The notes beneath the pieces were generated by a model, which worked only from the letters and a program-made list of their open reading frames with translations, was not told where the DNA came from and searched no databases. From NCBI GenBank assembly GCA_051453625.1, contig JBOZIK010000001.1:90200194-90225043 (forward strand): a stretch of DNA of 24,850 nucleotides, given 5' to 3'. Positions 1-9,134 of this stretch are shown in pieces. The first letter of the stretch is position 1, and every line of letters begins with the position of its first letter. The position numbers and the translations under genes are program-made. The DNA is from Welwitschia mirabilis (lineage: Eukaryota > Gnetophyta > Gnetopsida > Welwitschiales).

Positions 1-135
1 CTATAAATAAGTGGGTATTGTAAATACTTTGATATATCGAATAAAAGGGGTTTCTCCCAATATTTCTTCACAAACAACTTGATCTCTTATGGACAATTGG
101 ATTATTTAGGATGTGGAATTACTCGTGTTGATTTG
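1..135 (+). repeat. Possible LTR fragment (U3/R/U5-like)
   Basis: The first bases read CTATAAATAAG, a TATA-box-like element. About 40 bases later there is AATAAAAGG, a polyadenylation-like signal, followed by a GGTTTCTCCC stretch. This order and spacing is typical of the promoter and R/U5 part of plant LTR retrotransposons. The left edge is cut by the window, and no primer binding site or matching second LTR is evident, so this is a pattern match only. Confidence 0.35.
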
Positions 136-1697
136 GGTTAGTCAGTTTTCCCCTGCTTAATGACAATAAAATACCTTTGTTTGAATGCTTATTCACGTTT
201 AAAATTATCCCCAATGTTAGGCCTCATTTTACATGTTGTAAAGAATTCTAAGATGAGTTTTGAAGTTGATTCCATGAATCTTCTTATTATAAATATGTAT
301 TTCCTGACTCACAAGGTTGATCCCCTTTTGGATCCTATCGGTCTGCTTAGCTAGAATCAAAACTCCTCTAGTAGTGGTTTGTAGAGTTAAGCAGGATAGC
401 CAATCAAAACATGACATAGAATATCTCCGCTTGAAGCTTAGGGAGAAGCATCATGAGACTGTGTGAAGCACAGTATAAGATGCAGACGGTGTAGAGCAGA
501 ATATAATCCGAACCAATCAACATGAAGATCAGAAAGGGCTATAAAAGCTTTGCTTCACTGGCAATGTTAAAATGTTATAAGATGTGTGGCATGCAATGAA
601 CTAGTGCACATATCAAGGGAGTTTTGTTATAATGTCATTAAGTGGTTGATTGTTAGATTATTTTGGCACGAGTAATACTAACATTTTAAGAAGAAATAAA
701 TGGTTAAAATGAGGAGAAGAAATAAAATGATATGTAATGAGTGTAATTATGTGCTTAATCAGTGGTAAAGAAAACAGGTTATGAGATAGTTTAGAGTCAA
801 TCATGAGTTGACTGAATCAAGAATTTGTATAAAAGCAAAGAAGACTAATGAAATGTTGCCTCACCATTTGCCTTAGTTTGGCTTGAGCCAGGAGTTTACT
901 TCATTTCTTAAATAGCGTTCTTTGCAATTTTTTTCAATAATCTATTTTCATTTTAAAGCTCATAATCAATTTTTTAAAAGATTGTTTTACAACAATGTTT
1001 CCTAGTTGTATTCTTCAAAATGACTAGCTAGTGCTAACATTTGAAAACTAGATTGAGCTCAATCCATCCCAAACAAAAGGTTGATCTACCAAATTTACCA
1101 CTCTATAAAACTAAAAGCCAGTCAATCACCCACTTGGAAGTCAATCTATCAATTTTGACAGACTAAAAAGGGACCTAAGAGCAAGTATGTCTACCAACAT
1201 ATATGTAGGCCAACCCATCAATAGGTCAGTCGACCAACTTTCTTGTGGACAAACATTTTGAAGAAAGCCTATTTGAACAAGAAATGCAATAGGCTCCTGT
1301 AGCCCTCACACTGCCAACCCAACATAGTGTTCAGTAGAGTAAGACGATAATCCTCCTCTATTATGGATCAATTACCAAAAAATGAGGTTCGGGATTGAAA
1401 CAATTGCTCCAACTCTTATTGATATAATTGAAGAGGTAGGCACAAGAGTCATTTGAGGACCTGTCACCATTGAAGTGGTATTGAACCCATCCAAGTATTG
1501 CAAGTACCCATCTTAGACTCCCCCTTTGGCACAACCTTGGATATGGGAGTAAGAAGCACTATTAACTAAGGTACCCATTCATGACCACGAAGTGAAGAAT
1601 AATGCAAGGAAGGCACTGTTTCCCAAGTAACAATAGGTGATCGAAAAGAAGCCAACGACCAAGTAGCAACCATGGCTACTCAAGGAAGGTCAATGTG
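136..1697. other. Anonymous AT-rich sequence
   Basis: No gene is recognised here. Open frames are short and resemble no family. Around 1080-1260 a degenerate motif of the form GTCNACCAAC recurs (CAGTCAATCAC, GTCTACCAAC, GTCGACCAAC), suggesting an old low-copy repeat. It may be the internal part of whatever element owns the LTR-like left edge, but no protein homology supports that. Confidence 0.4.
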
Positions 1698-2036
1698 NNN
1701 NNNNNNNNNNNNNNNNNNNNNNNNNNNNNNNNNNNNNNNNNNNNNNNNNNNNNNNNNNNNNNNNNNNNNNNNNNNNNNNNNNNNNNNNNNNNNNNNNNNN
1801 NNNNNNNNNNNNNNNNNNNNNNNNNNNNNNNNNNNNNNNNNNNNNNNNNNNNNNNNNNNNNNNNNNNNNNNNNNNNNNNNNNNNNNNNNNNNNNNNNNNN
1901 NNNNNNNNNNNNNNNNNNNNNNNNNNNNNNNNNNNNNNNNNNNNNNNNNNNNNNNNNNNNNNNNNNNNNNNNNNNNNNNNNNNNNNNNNNNNNNNNNNNN
2001 NNNNNNNNNNNNNNNNNNNNNNNNNNNNNNNNNNNN
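1698..2036. other. Assembly gap (339 N)
   Basis: A run of N. The flanks show no shared duplicate and no coding similarity, so nothing can be inferred about the missing sequence. Confidence 0.99.
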
Positions 2037-2329
2037 GTGACATGGAAAGTAAATAGTCGGAGAGAGTAGTTGGAGCAATCATTCTAATAACATCAAGATA
2101 AGAGGCACCATTTGAGAGCAGTGAAGGGAACCACGAGAGGAAGAGAGAAAGAAGGAGAAGTCAGAGAAGACATAATGGGAATATGAAGGAGATGATCGGC
2201 TAATGGTAAGTCACTTAGTAGATCATCAACCTATTCGACTCTTCTTGATAGTGCGCATGTAACAGTAGAATCTTAGGAATCCAAGCAATGACAAATAAGA
2301 AAAATTTGGGTTAGCACAACTATATCAAG

Positions 2330-2814
2330 TGGCTTGGATCACTAATTTAAAAAGGGCGACATGTCTCCAAAATTGGGTGATATGTAGTACAATAAACCTT
2401 CAAGGTTTGTCTTTTGTTGGGTGACATTTTTCCCCAACATTTTCAAAAAGTTGGCAAGATGTAGCCATGAGTAAAAGTCTGTGACACGTCACAACTTAAA
2501 ATNNNNNNNNNNNNNNNNNNNNNNNNNNNNNNNNNNNNNNNNNNNNNNNNNNNNNNNNNNNNNNNNNNNNNNNNNNNNNNNNNNNNNNNNNNNNNNNNNN
2601 NNNNNNNNNNNNNNNNNNNNNNNNNNNNNNNNNNNNNNNNNNNNNNNNNNNNNNNNNNTTATGAAATTAATAATTCTCACATTTTTTAGAAAAATAACCG
2701 CCAACATTTTGCAACAACATTATGTGCTAACATGACAACGTGTCTCCTTGACACGACTTTTTTAAATCACCGACATAAATGAATTACTGACGTTTACATC
2801 ATTGGCTTGGATCA
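2330..2814. repeat. Possible insertion bounded by a 12-bp direct repeat
   Basis: TGGCTTGGATCA occurs at 2330-2341 and again at 2803-2814, bracketing 461 bp that include a 156-N gap (2503-2658). The interior has inverted-looking features near its ends (TTTAAAAAG near the left, its near-complement CTTTTTTAAA near the right) and a hairpin CGTGTC-TCCTT-GACACG close to the right end. A long target duplication would fit a Mutator-like element, but convincing terminal inverted repeats are not seen. A chance 12-bp match in this window is possible. Confidence 0.25.
2503..2658. other. Assembly gap (156 N)
   Basis: A run of N inside the possible insertion at 2330-2814. It hides the middle of that segment, so internal structure cannot be judged. 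Confidence 0.99.
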
Positions 2815-3559
2815 AGGATGAACGATATACATTGTTGGAAAAGTCCCTCCCATCACACTTTCACTATCACTTTGCATACCACTATCTATGGAGCCCTTGC
2901 CTCCCCCTTCACTTGGTCAATAAGAAGAACACCATAATGAGCCATAAGTGTAAATAGAGCACAATTACATTAGATAGTAATGCCATACTAGTCGTAATAG
3001 TATATTGCACATGATGTGGTGAACAAAGGAAGCCCTTCTCCATCAACAAAGGATAAGCAACATATCCCTAGCAAGTGTCAAACATTGCATGCACTGCAAA
3101 GTTCATAGGATCTACCCAGTGCAATACGATCTATCTAGTGCAATCATGGAGGGCTAATGTGCCACATGCAATAAAAGTAGCACAAAGCCCATACTGGAAT
3201 AGAATTGCAACATTGAAAACAAGAGTATCTAAAGCATAGCCGACAAGCTAGGTGTTCTAACCTTAAGAAGAGAAAGCCTTTGCAATGAAAACCCTTTTAG
3301 ATACATACTCCTCCCCTTCTAGGAACAACTCAACTACATAGGATAAGTGAGACTCTACTCAACTAGGGAGGGGATGGAACTGGTTAAAAGACTTTCAAGT
3401 CTCCATGCTCCCCTAGGACATGAAGAGCCTGATGCAAGGACTCAACAATATATGTAAATTTGATGTGAACAGCAAAGAGGATGTAATGCTCCTTGACATG
3501 TGAAGAAATCAAGCATGTGAGAAAGAATGCTTTGCTTCTGTTGTGACAAAGCTGTTAAT
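2815..3559. other. Anonymous sequence
   Basis: No coding similarity or structured repeat is recognised. A short phrase (CTACCCAGTGCAATACGATC / CTATCTAGTGCAATCATGG, near 3113-3148) is locally repeated. It may be an extension of the copia remnant that starts just to the right, but nothing proves it. Confidence 0.4.
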
Positions 3560-4085
3560 TTTGCTTCTAGCTAAAGTAGGAAATCACATTACCTTGATAC
3601 ATAACTATAGACCCTGTAGTTAATGCTTTTGTCCATTTATCTTCTGCCCAATCTACATCAATATAGCCTTGAAGTTCCGTTTTTGGTCATTTGGTAAATC
3701 TAAGGCCAAATTTAGTGATTCCAAGAGCCTATCTTAAATTCTGATTGCTGCATCCTGATATTTTGCCATGCGATTGTGCATAACATGGGCAAGTTTATTA
3801 ATAAGAAAAGCTACAACAATCCTTGTCAGGTAAAGTAGTCTTCTATTAATCCTTGGTTTTAAGTCACATCAAAAGGTTCAACATTGTCCTCAAGAGTTTC
3901 ATTGTCAAGTTCAATTGGTATTAAAACAAGTTTAAGGTGTGTAACTTCAAAGTCACTATGAACATTTTTGGCATTATTTTCTTGTTCTTGAAACAGGTTG
4001 AGCTTGTTTGAACTTTATTCTATTTGTATACCTAGAGAGTAATTAAGCAATCTTGAGTCTAACATTGTAAACTCTTTATTAAGGC
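3560..4085 (-). pseudogene. Ty1/copia reverse transcriptase C-terminus and RNase H, broken
   Basis: Read on the minus strand, 4083-4010 gives FTMLDSRLL then YSLGIQIE. This corresponds to the copia RT segment normally reading F-x-M-x-D-L-G-x-x-x-Y-F-L-G-I-E. About 3860-3730 reads LLYLTRIVVAFLI then HVMHNRMAKYQDAAIRI, the RT/RNase H linker with its Q-F-M-H-x-P-like block. About 3667-3560 reads GYIDVDWAEDKW then GNVISY, matching the RNase H start G-Y-x-D-A-D-W-A-G. Stops and frame shifts separate these blocks. Gag, protease, integrase and LTRs are not seen nearby. It is more decayed than the element at the right end of the window and lies downstream of GYRA exon 3, probably inside intron 3. Confidence 0.75.
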
Positions 4086-4089
4086 ATTT

Positions 4090-4770
4090 CCAGTGATTGA
4101 TAACTATTAAATCAGCAACTAATTGACATAAGTTCCAAATCAGAAATTGACAACAAATCAATCCAGATCAAACACTAATTGTTAAATAAGCAACAAAACC
4201 ACCTAAAAAAGAGGAAATATAGGAAACTGATTTTCTTAATGAACAATTCTCCCAGACATGATTCTACACTTACAATAGCATCTAACAAATACACGCACAC
4301 ACATGGGGAAGATAGACATGTATATACAGGAATACGGTGTCTATAACATATGATAGTAGTGGACAACAACCAAAACATACATGCATTTATCATCTTTCTT
4401 AACATTTTAGCAATTTAATGAATAATATAAAGCTTCAACACATTTACTCAACTAAATTATGCCATTTATTGATTCACAATATTTAGTAGAACATGATAAA
4501 AACAAGTTAAAATCGAATTTAAAATTTGAAAGCTCCAAAATAGACAATTTACGATGTCCTTCAAGAAAGTCCAGAAACCTTGGAATGTGGATAGAATTCA
4601 CCTTCGTCCTTTTTCATCAAATGAAAATCATTTTACTAGAAAAATAATGTAGCACTTATACATTAAGGATAAGCCACTTTAAGTCCATGTACATTAACCT
4701 TATTTCATTAATACTCCAAAGACCCTAAACTCATCCTTTATGTAAAGAGGTTTGGAGAAAAGATGATTGA
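4090..4770. other. Anonymous AT-rich sequence
   Basis: Only short open frames without family resemblance. There is a small CA-rich patch at about 4291-4303. No promoter, RNA gene or repeat boundary could be supported. Confidence 0.4.
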
Positions 4771-5157
4771 TTTGCAAGCAGTGTTACATTTCAAAGCGAC
4801 CATAGTTTTTGGGGAAATAAATCAGTGTACATGTGTAAAGAGATTTTTAATTCAATCAATAATGCAGTGGCTATTGATCAAACTACAAAATGGATTTTGA
4901 AGGTTATATCCCCTTGCATTCGGTTGCTATTTTATCAACTCCAACACAACAAGCTACACACTCAAGATATTCCATGGAAAATTGGACCGGACATTCCAAA
5001 AAACTATGCCTTTTGTGATTCTAAGCTAGAAACTACTCATCACCTCTTTATTCATTGCCCCTTTGCATGTCAATTATGCAGTTGTATCTTTAAAAAAAAA
5101 TTAAACTTTGTCTTCCCAAAAACAATTGAGTCCCTAGCCAATACTTGGCTCTGGTGA
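4771..5157 (+). pseudogene. LINE-type reverse-transcriptase zinc-binding (zf-RVT) fragment
   Basis: An open stretch of about 129 codons, bounded upstream by a TGA at 4768. It reads FWGNKSVYMCKEIF, then WILKVISPCIRLLFYQL, then a block with C (in AFCDSK) and ETTHHLFIHCPFACQL. This is the order of the zinc-binding domain found after the RT of plant non-LTR retrotransposons: W-x-x-x-x-P-x-x-x-x-F-x-W, then C-x-x-C, then E-x-x-x-H-L-F-x-x-C. The first cysteine pair is degraded (C-D rather than C-x-x-C), while the H-L-F-x-x-C half is intact. No start codon or RT core precedes it, so it is a 5'-truncated LINE copy, as is usual for these elements. It lies antisense to GYRA. Confidence 0.7.
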
Positions 5158-5500
5158 TGACGAGCTAAAAAACAAAGTAACATTTGGTAAGACATCTTAT
5201 CAACTATTTGCATTGTGCTTGGGGAACCCCACAATGTTTTATTTTTGTGGTAAGCGGTGAACTGGTGGGTATTTGTGGCTCCATTTTCACTATACTTGGA
5301 TGGTACAAGCACAATACAGAAGTGGTTTCAACTGGAATGGAGAGGATAAAGATTAATCCAGATTTATTTGAAGATTGCTCTTTCATCAGTAGAAGGTTTC
5401 TAGTCTGCTCTTTCATTGAAAATCTGAAATTTGTATTAGCATCCTCCTCTAAACTTTGCATTTTAACAATTTGTGAGTTGAGCTAGACTGTCAAGTATAC
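5158..5500 (+). other. Probable continuation of the LINE fragment
   Basis: Directly after the zinc-binding block, broken frames read pieces such as ELKNKVTFGKTSYQLF and a tryptophan-rich patch (about 5225-5310). This position normally holds the tail of the LINE polyprotein. Frames change repeatedly, so homology is guessed from position and composition only. Confidence 0.3.
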
Positions 5501-5839
5501 TTTCAAGTGACCGTTCCACTATAGATACCAGCTTTATATTTTCAGAGGGGGGAAAATAGACATTTGCATTTACATGCTTATAGTTGAAGTATGAATGAAA
5601 CCTGTTATCTTTCATGGTCCATGTTGCTTACTTCACTCCTAATTATCTTTCAAGTGGAAGCACACATTAACTATCAAAACAACATGTGTTTTGGCCCCTT
5701 TCCAATGTTTAAAATCTCCTCCTTTTCTTTTTCCATTTAGCGAATTAATCTCCTTTGATCAAAAATTACTCATGTGAGAGACTAATCCACTACTAACTGC
5801 CAATTCCTAAAATTATTAACAAGATATATTAAATGTCAC

Positions 5840-6210
5840 TTTAGCATGTCAGCCTTCTCCTAGCTCTCACGCTCCTCAGCCTACTGCTCCTCAATCCCCT
5901 TCTAGCCCTCTCTTATTCACTCCCAATTTGTGGAGGGAGTCAATGTTGATGAATTACCACACAAGCCATCCCCTTTACCTTCCCCTCCTTTAGCTTCCCC
6001 TTGCCCAAGGGCAACCTCATCTTGCACACCTTCAAAAGCATATTCACCCCCACCCCACCTTGCAACAGCTGACGCCTTTGCCCTGCATCCTTCAATAGAT
6101 GAAGAGCTCAAAAAAACAAACAGAAAGATTAAACATAGATTATTTGGACACTATGAAGGTGTTGGAGAAATGACCCTTCAAAACCCTAGGAATTAGCAAC
6201 ATGTCATTAG
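5840..6210 (+). other. Proline/serine-rich open stretch, unidentified
   Basis: The segment is pyrimidine-rich on the plus strand. One frame (5930-6196) gives an 88-residue product rich in Pro, Ser and His in its first half (SPLPSPPLASPCP) and charged in its second (EELKKTNRKIKHRL). Another frame just upstream also gives SPSSHAPQPTAPQSP. Such low-complexity Pro/Ser tracts occur in the spacer of copia polyproteins and in many plant genes. I do not recognise a family; it may simply be a CT-rich repeat. No splice context was identified. Confidence 0.25.
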
Positions 6211-6214
6211 CTTA

Positions 6215-6266
6215 AGAAGCAAAAAAATATTTCAAAAAGAAGCAAAAAAAAATATTTCAAAAAAAG
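6215..6266. repeat. A-rich tandem repeat, period about 23 bp
   Basis: The unit AGAAGCAAAAAAATATTTCAAAA occurs twice in succession with small differences in A-run length. It immediately follows the proline-rich stretch. A retroposon tail or slippage product are both possible. Confidence 0.7.
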
Positions 6267-6707
6267 GCTATCTAACTGCACTTAAACAAGAATGTTGAAG
6301 GTACAGCAAAAATCGAAAAACTAAATGATGTAACCATGCTTTAACAAGATGAATATGGTAGCAGATAAATGTAAGTTAACTATGAGTACTTGCATGATGA
6401 TTGTGATGGAAAACTAGAAACTAGATCACAGATTAGACTAAGGATTAATACCCAATTTTGTTGAGCTTTCTTAAACAACAAAGATATAGTGAAAAGGTTA
6501 TCTTGTAATTTTTTGCTGCAGCATCTCCTATGTAATGGGGAGCTCTCATCACTAATTTGTAACATGAGTGAATTCATCCCAAATCTTATGAAGATGAACT
6601 GCTTGTATATTCTCTACTGTTTTTTGTTGTTTTCTTAATAGAAGCTACAAGCAACCCCTCTTAGCAAAAAATAAAATAAATAGATAAAATTTTGTAAAAC
6701 CAAAATA
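6267..6707. other. Anonymous AT-rich sequence
   Basis: No coding or RNA feature is supported in this interval. Confidence 0.4.
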
Positions 6708-6914
6708 TTGAAGAACCAATCAAGAAAAAAGACAAGTAGTTTTGAGAGGCACTTGCATGTTGCTCTAGCAAAATTGCTTTACTTTTGTACTTCACACCCT
6801 CATTTCACCCAATTCGTGAACACAATAAATTCATATCTTAGAGCTCCAAGATGGTCTCCATCTAATCAAATTCCAACTCTGTATGATCAACAACCCTTAA
6901 GCGAGGAAAATTAA
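6708..6914 (+). pseudogene. Possible hAT transposase (DUF659-like) fragment
   Basis: A 68-residue frame contains ALAKLLYF, then SHPHFTQFVNTINSYL, then APRWSPSNQIP and QQPLSEEN. The layout resembles the start of the DUF659 region of plant hAT transposases: an A-x-A-K-F-x-Y block, then S-P-Y-F-x-x-M-x-x-A-I, then a P-P-S-x-x-x-L block and L-L-x-E-E. About five residues appear missing between the first two blocks, and the frame stops soon after. Broken frames to about 7437 may continue it, but no D/E catalytic block or C-terminal dimerisation block was found. The resemblance is by eye and weak. Confidence 0.3.
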
Positions 6915-8313
6915 TCCAAACATATGTTCCAGGCAAGCCTTGCTAAAAAACTTTAAAGAAAATGAATGGAACAGTGCAGACCTTGCTTACCAGGTCTTTG
7001 AGAAGAGGAATGCTTTCAACCTAAAGTGTTATGCGCAAGACACCTTTTTTTAACACCTTGAGCTTACCAAATTAGTATACACAGTGTCTCTGCAACTAAA
7101 ATAAAAGAAAGCCTGTCTTCCACAAATAAACACATTGATTTCCTTGTATGTATTATTAACAAACCTTTTGAATGACCTCCCATACTTAATGTCAAAATGA
7201 ACCATCTGTTCAGGGCATGAGAAATTAATCAAGGCAATTATCATCCACAAAATAGTTTTGATGCCTGTTATTTTTGGCACCAACAATTCTGAATCAAGCT
7301 TTCTGTCCACAGCCCTAGCAAACTCAAAACAAAATGATAAAGAGATTTCCTATTATGTTAATAGGACTGCTACCATAATCCGACTTTACAATTTTGTGAA
7401 GGACAACTCTATGCTTGTACCACTGCAACAAATATCTTAAAATATTTGTAGATTTGGAGCTTTATTTCTTCCTATACTAAGCTAACGGCATATATGTTCA
7501 CTGCAGATTTGCATTTCTTTTAATGTTCTCTGGATGGTGCTCCTTCAGTTGAGCCTTATTTCCATCGAACAGATCTTTTGTTTTCAGCTTTGCAACTGCT
7601 ACACCTTCTACTTATCAACAAAAGTTCATGCCATCCATCCAAAGAAGATCTAGGTAAAGACTACTGTACACAAATGCACATACGTAACTGAACTTGATCC
7701 CACAAAGCTCTCTTCAATGATATGAACTATTACACACAAACGCAGACTCAACCTTTTACACAAAGATGATCTTTCATCCAATACCTTGATCTTTTGCACT
7801 ACAAAAATTCTATAGGAGTGTAATGCTAAATACCCTGATCTTTCATCCAATAAGGGCAGTCCTGCCAGCATGCAGAGTGACAGATAGTCTGCTCAACATC
7901 AGATGTTATACACAACGCTACAGGGTTTGCATTTTATGGAGTTCTCCAATCTTCTCTACAGGTTGGGTCATTTGACCAGGCTCTTTAGGCCATTTTAAAC
8001 TGATGACCTTTCAACAGGGCAGCACTGCCCTGCTTAGAAAGCTTTTACTTGCCTCGCTTCCAAAGCTTTTGTTCTTTTGTCCTATCCTTTACCCTTTTGA
8101 GATATAAGCCTCGGGTTTGGCGGTTATTGCCTGTGTATGGTGGCATTTTCTTTTTTAACAAAAAAGGAAAAAAAAAGAAGTCCTGAATATGAGAACTAAA
8201 TGAGCTATCAAGGACATTCACTTAAAGTCCTAAAAACTTTCAAGTCAGATCCAGTCAAATAAAACTAAACAAATGTCAGTAAGCAGCCAGTAAATAATTA
8301 AGAGAGCACTTAC
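6915..8313. other. GYRA intron 3 sequence without recognised features
   Basis: Between the possible hAT scrap and GYRA exon 3 no further exon was found. A phrase GATCTTTCATCCAATA recurs at about 7766 and 7838, a short local duplication. Near 8140-8180 a T-rich then A-rich stretch (CTTTTTTAACAAAAAAGG) could be a retroposon tail, but no body could be assigned. Confidence 0.4.
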
Positions 8314-8379
8314 TTGTGCCATTCGTACTAAAGACCCATACACAGCAGAATCTCCATGGGGATGGAATTTCCCTAACAC
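8314..8379 (-). CDS. GYRA: GYRA exon 3: DNA gyrase subunit A, HPHGD segment
   Basis: The exon encodes 22 residues, [18 protein letters not shown] followed by RMAQ. This is one of the most conserved stretches of type IIA topoisomerase A subunits, from the DNA-gate helix-turn-helix region. The acceptor is TGTATTTAG (minus strand, ending at 8380) and the donor is CAA|GTAAGT, both good plant consensus sites, and the exon is in phase 0 at both ends. The next conserved block of the family (leading to the active-site tyrosine) was not found between here and position 1, so intron 3 exceeds 8.3 kb or the exon lies in an N gap. The residue aligned to E. coli Asp87 is Gly (codon GGG, 8335-8337), while the Ser83 equivalent is Ser. 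This exon falls within the quinolone-binding segment known from bacterial enzymes. Confidence 0.93.
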
Positions 8380-8461
8380 CTAAATACAACATGAAGAGAT
8401 CAGTGTTTGAAACCCAATGAGAAACAAAAGAAAAATAACATATAAACACAAGAGATACAAC
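8380..8461 (-). other. GYRA: GYRA intron 2 (82 bp)
   Basis: The donor is GAG|GTTGTA at 8461-8460 and the acceptor is TTTAG ending at 8380. The intron is phase 0 and splits the conserved V-V-G-E | V-L-G-K-F run. Its small size contrasts sharply with introns 1 and 3 around it. Confidence 0.88.
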
Positions 8462-8531
8462 CTCACCAACAACTCTAGCACATTTTTTAAATGGCCGTTT
8501 GGAAGACAGGCCCAACTCATGCATGGCAAAC
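8462..8531 (-). CDS. GYRA: GYRA exon 2: DNA gyrase subunit A
   Basis: The 70-bp exon begins with one base that completes the Leu codon split by intron 1, then encodes 23 residues: FAMHELGLSSKRPFKKCA then RVVGE. This corresponds to the family block Y-A-M-x-x-L-G ... K-K-x-A-R-V-V-G-E that follows K-P-V-H-R-R in GyrA. The acceptor is ACATGCAG|G and the donor GTTGTA. The basic run K-R-P-F-K-K lies in the DNA-contacting part of the breakage-reunion domain. Frame, phase (2 in, 0 out) and residue order are all continuous with exons 1 and 3, which makes the gene model secure although the start of exon 2 is 7.2 kb from exon 1. Confidence 0.93.
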
Positions 8532-9111
8532 CTGCATGTTGCATTACATTATTAGGAAACAATATACAGAAATCTGTACCTATGTTTGATATGATACTCT
8601 TTCTGAAATGTTTGTAGTCAGTTATAGGACAATCTATATTAAAGAGGCACAAGGAAAAATAGAAGCTGTTCATGGAAACACAGAACCAAAGAAACATAGG
8701 AACAACATTCATCCACAAACAAATAGATTGTAGAGCATACAGTGTTAACTTTAAAGACATTTAGGGAACTTACAACTAAAGAGAAGAGTTATAGCCTAGC
8801 TTGCATGTCATACACAAACTTCTGAATACCATAATTAATGTCAAGATCTCATCCACTCATTGGACTTCCTTAAATAGAACAATGCTTTAAGAAACCACAA
8901 ACGCTTCAATCCTGCAAGACAACTCTAGGTTTACAGCCATTCCCAGTGTTTAAAAAGTTGATCCATAACAGCTGGAGAATTGAGTGTAGAAAGCAAAAAC
9001 AACAAGAAAAGAATGATAGAGACACATGAATTGCAAGAAAAAATATGCTTGTCAAGTAGCATACCCCAAAATAAAATAAAAAAATAGTCTAAACCCTGCA
9101 TGGGAGAGTCG

Positions 9112-9134
9112 AGGAAAAAAAAAAAAAAAAAAAG
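9112..9134. repeat. Poly(A) run
   Basis: A nearly pure A tract in intron 1. It could be a retroposon tail or simple slippage. No retroposon body was identified on either side. Confidence 0.8.

Noticed and set aside
1672-2078. Frames spanning the 339-N gap
   Set aside because: Almost all residues are unknown; nothing supports a gene.
7050-7310. 86-codon minus-strand frame as a further GYRA exon
   Set aside because: It lacks any of the G-N-F-G-S or A-A-M-R-Y-T-E-like residues expected next in GyrA and has no supporting splice sites.
8380-8760. 126-codon minus-strand frame as an independent gene
   Set aside because: It runs through GYRA intron 1, exon 2 and intron 2; only its exon 2 part (8462-8531) is real coding sequence.
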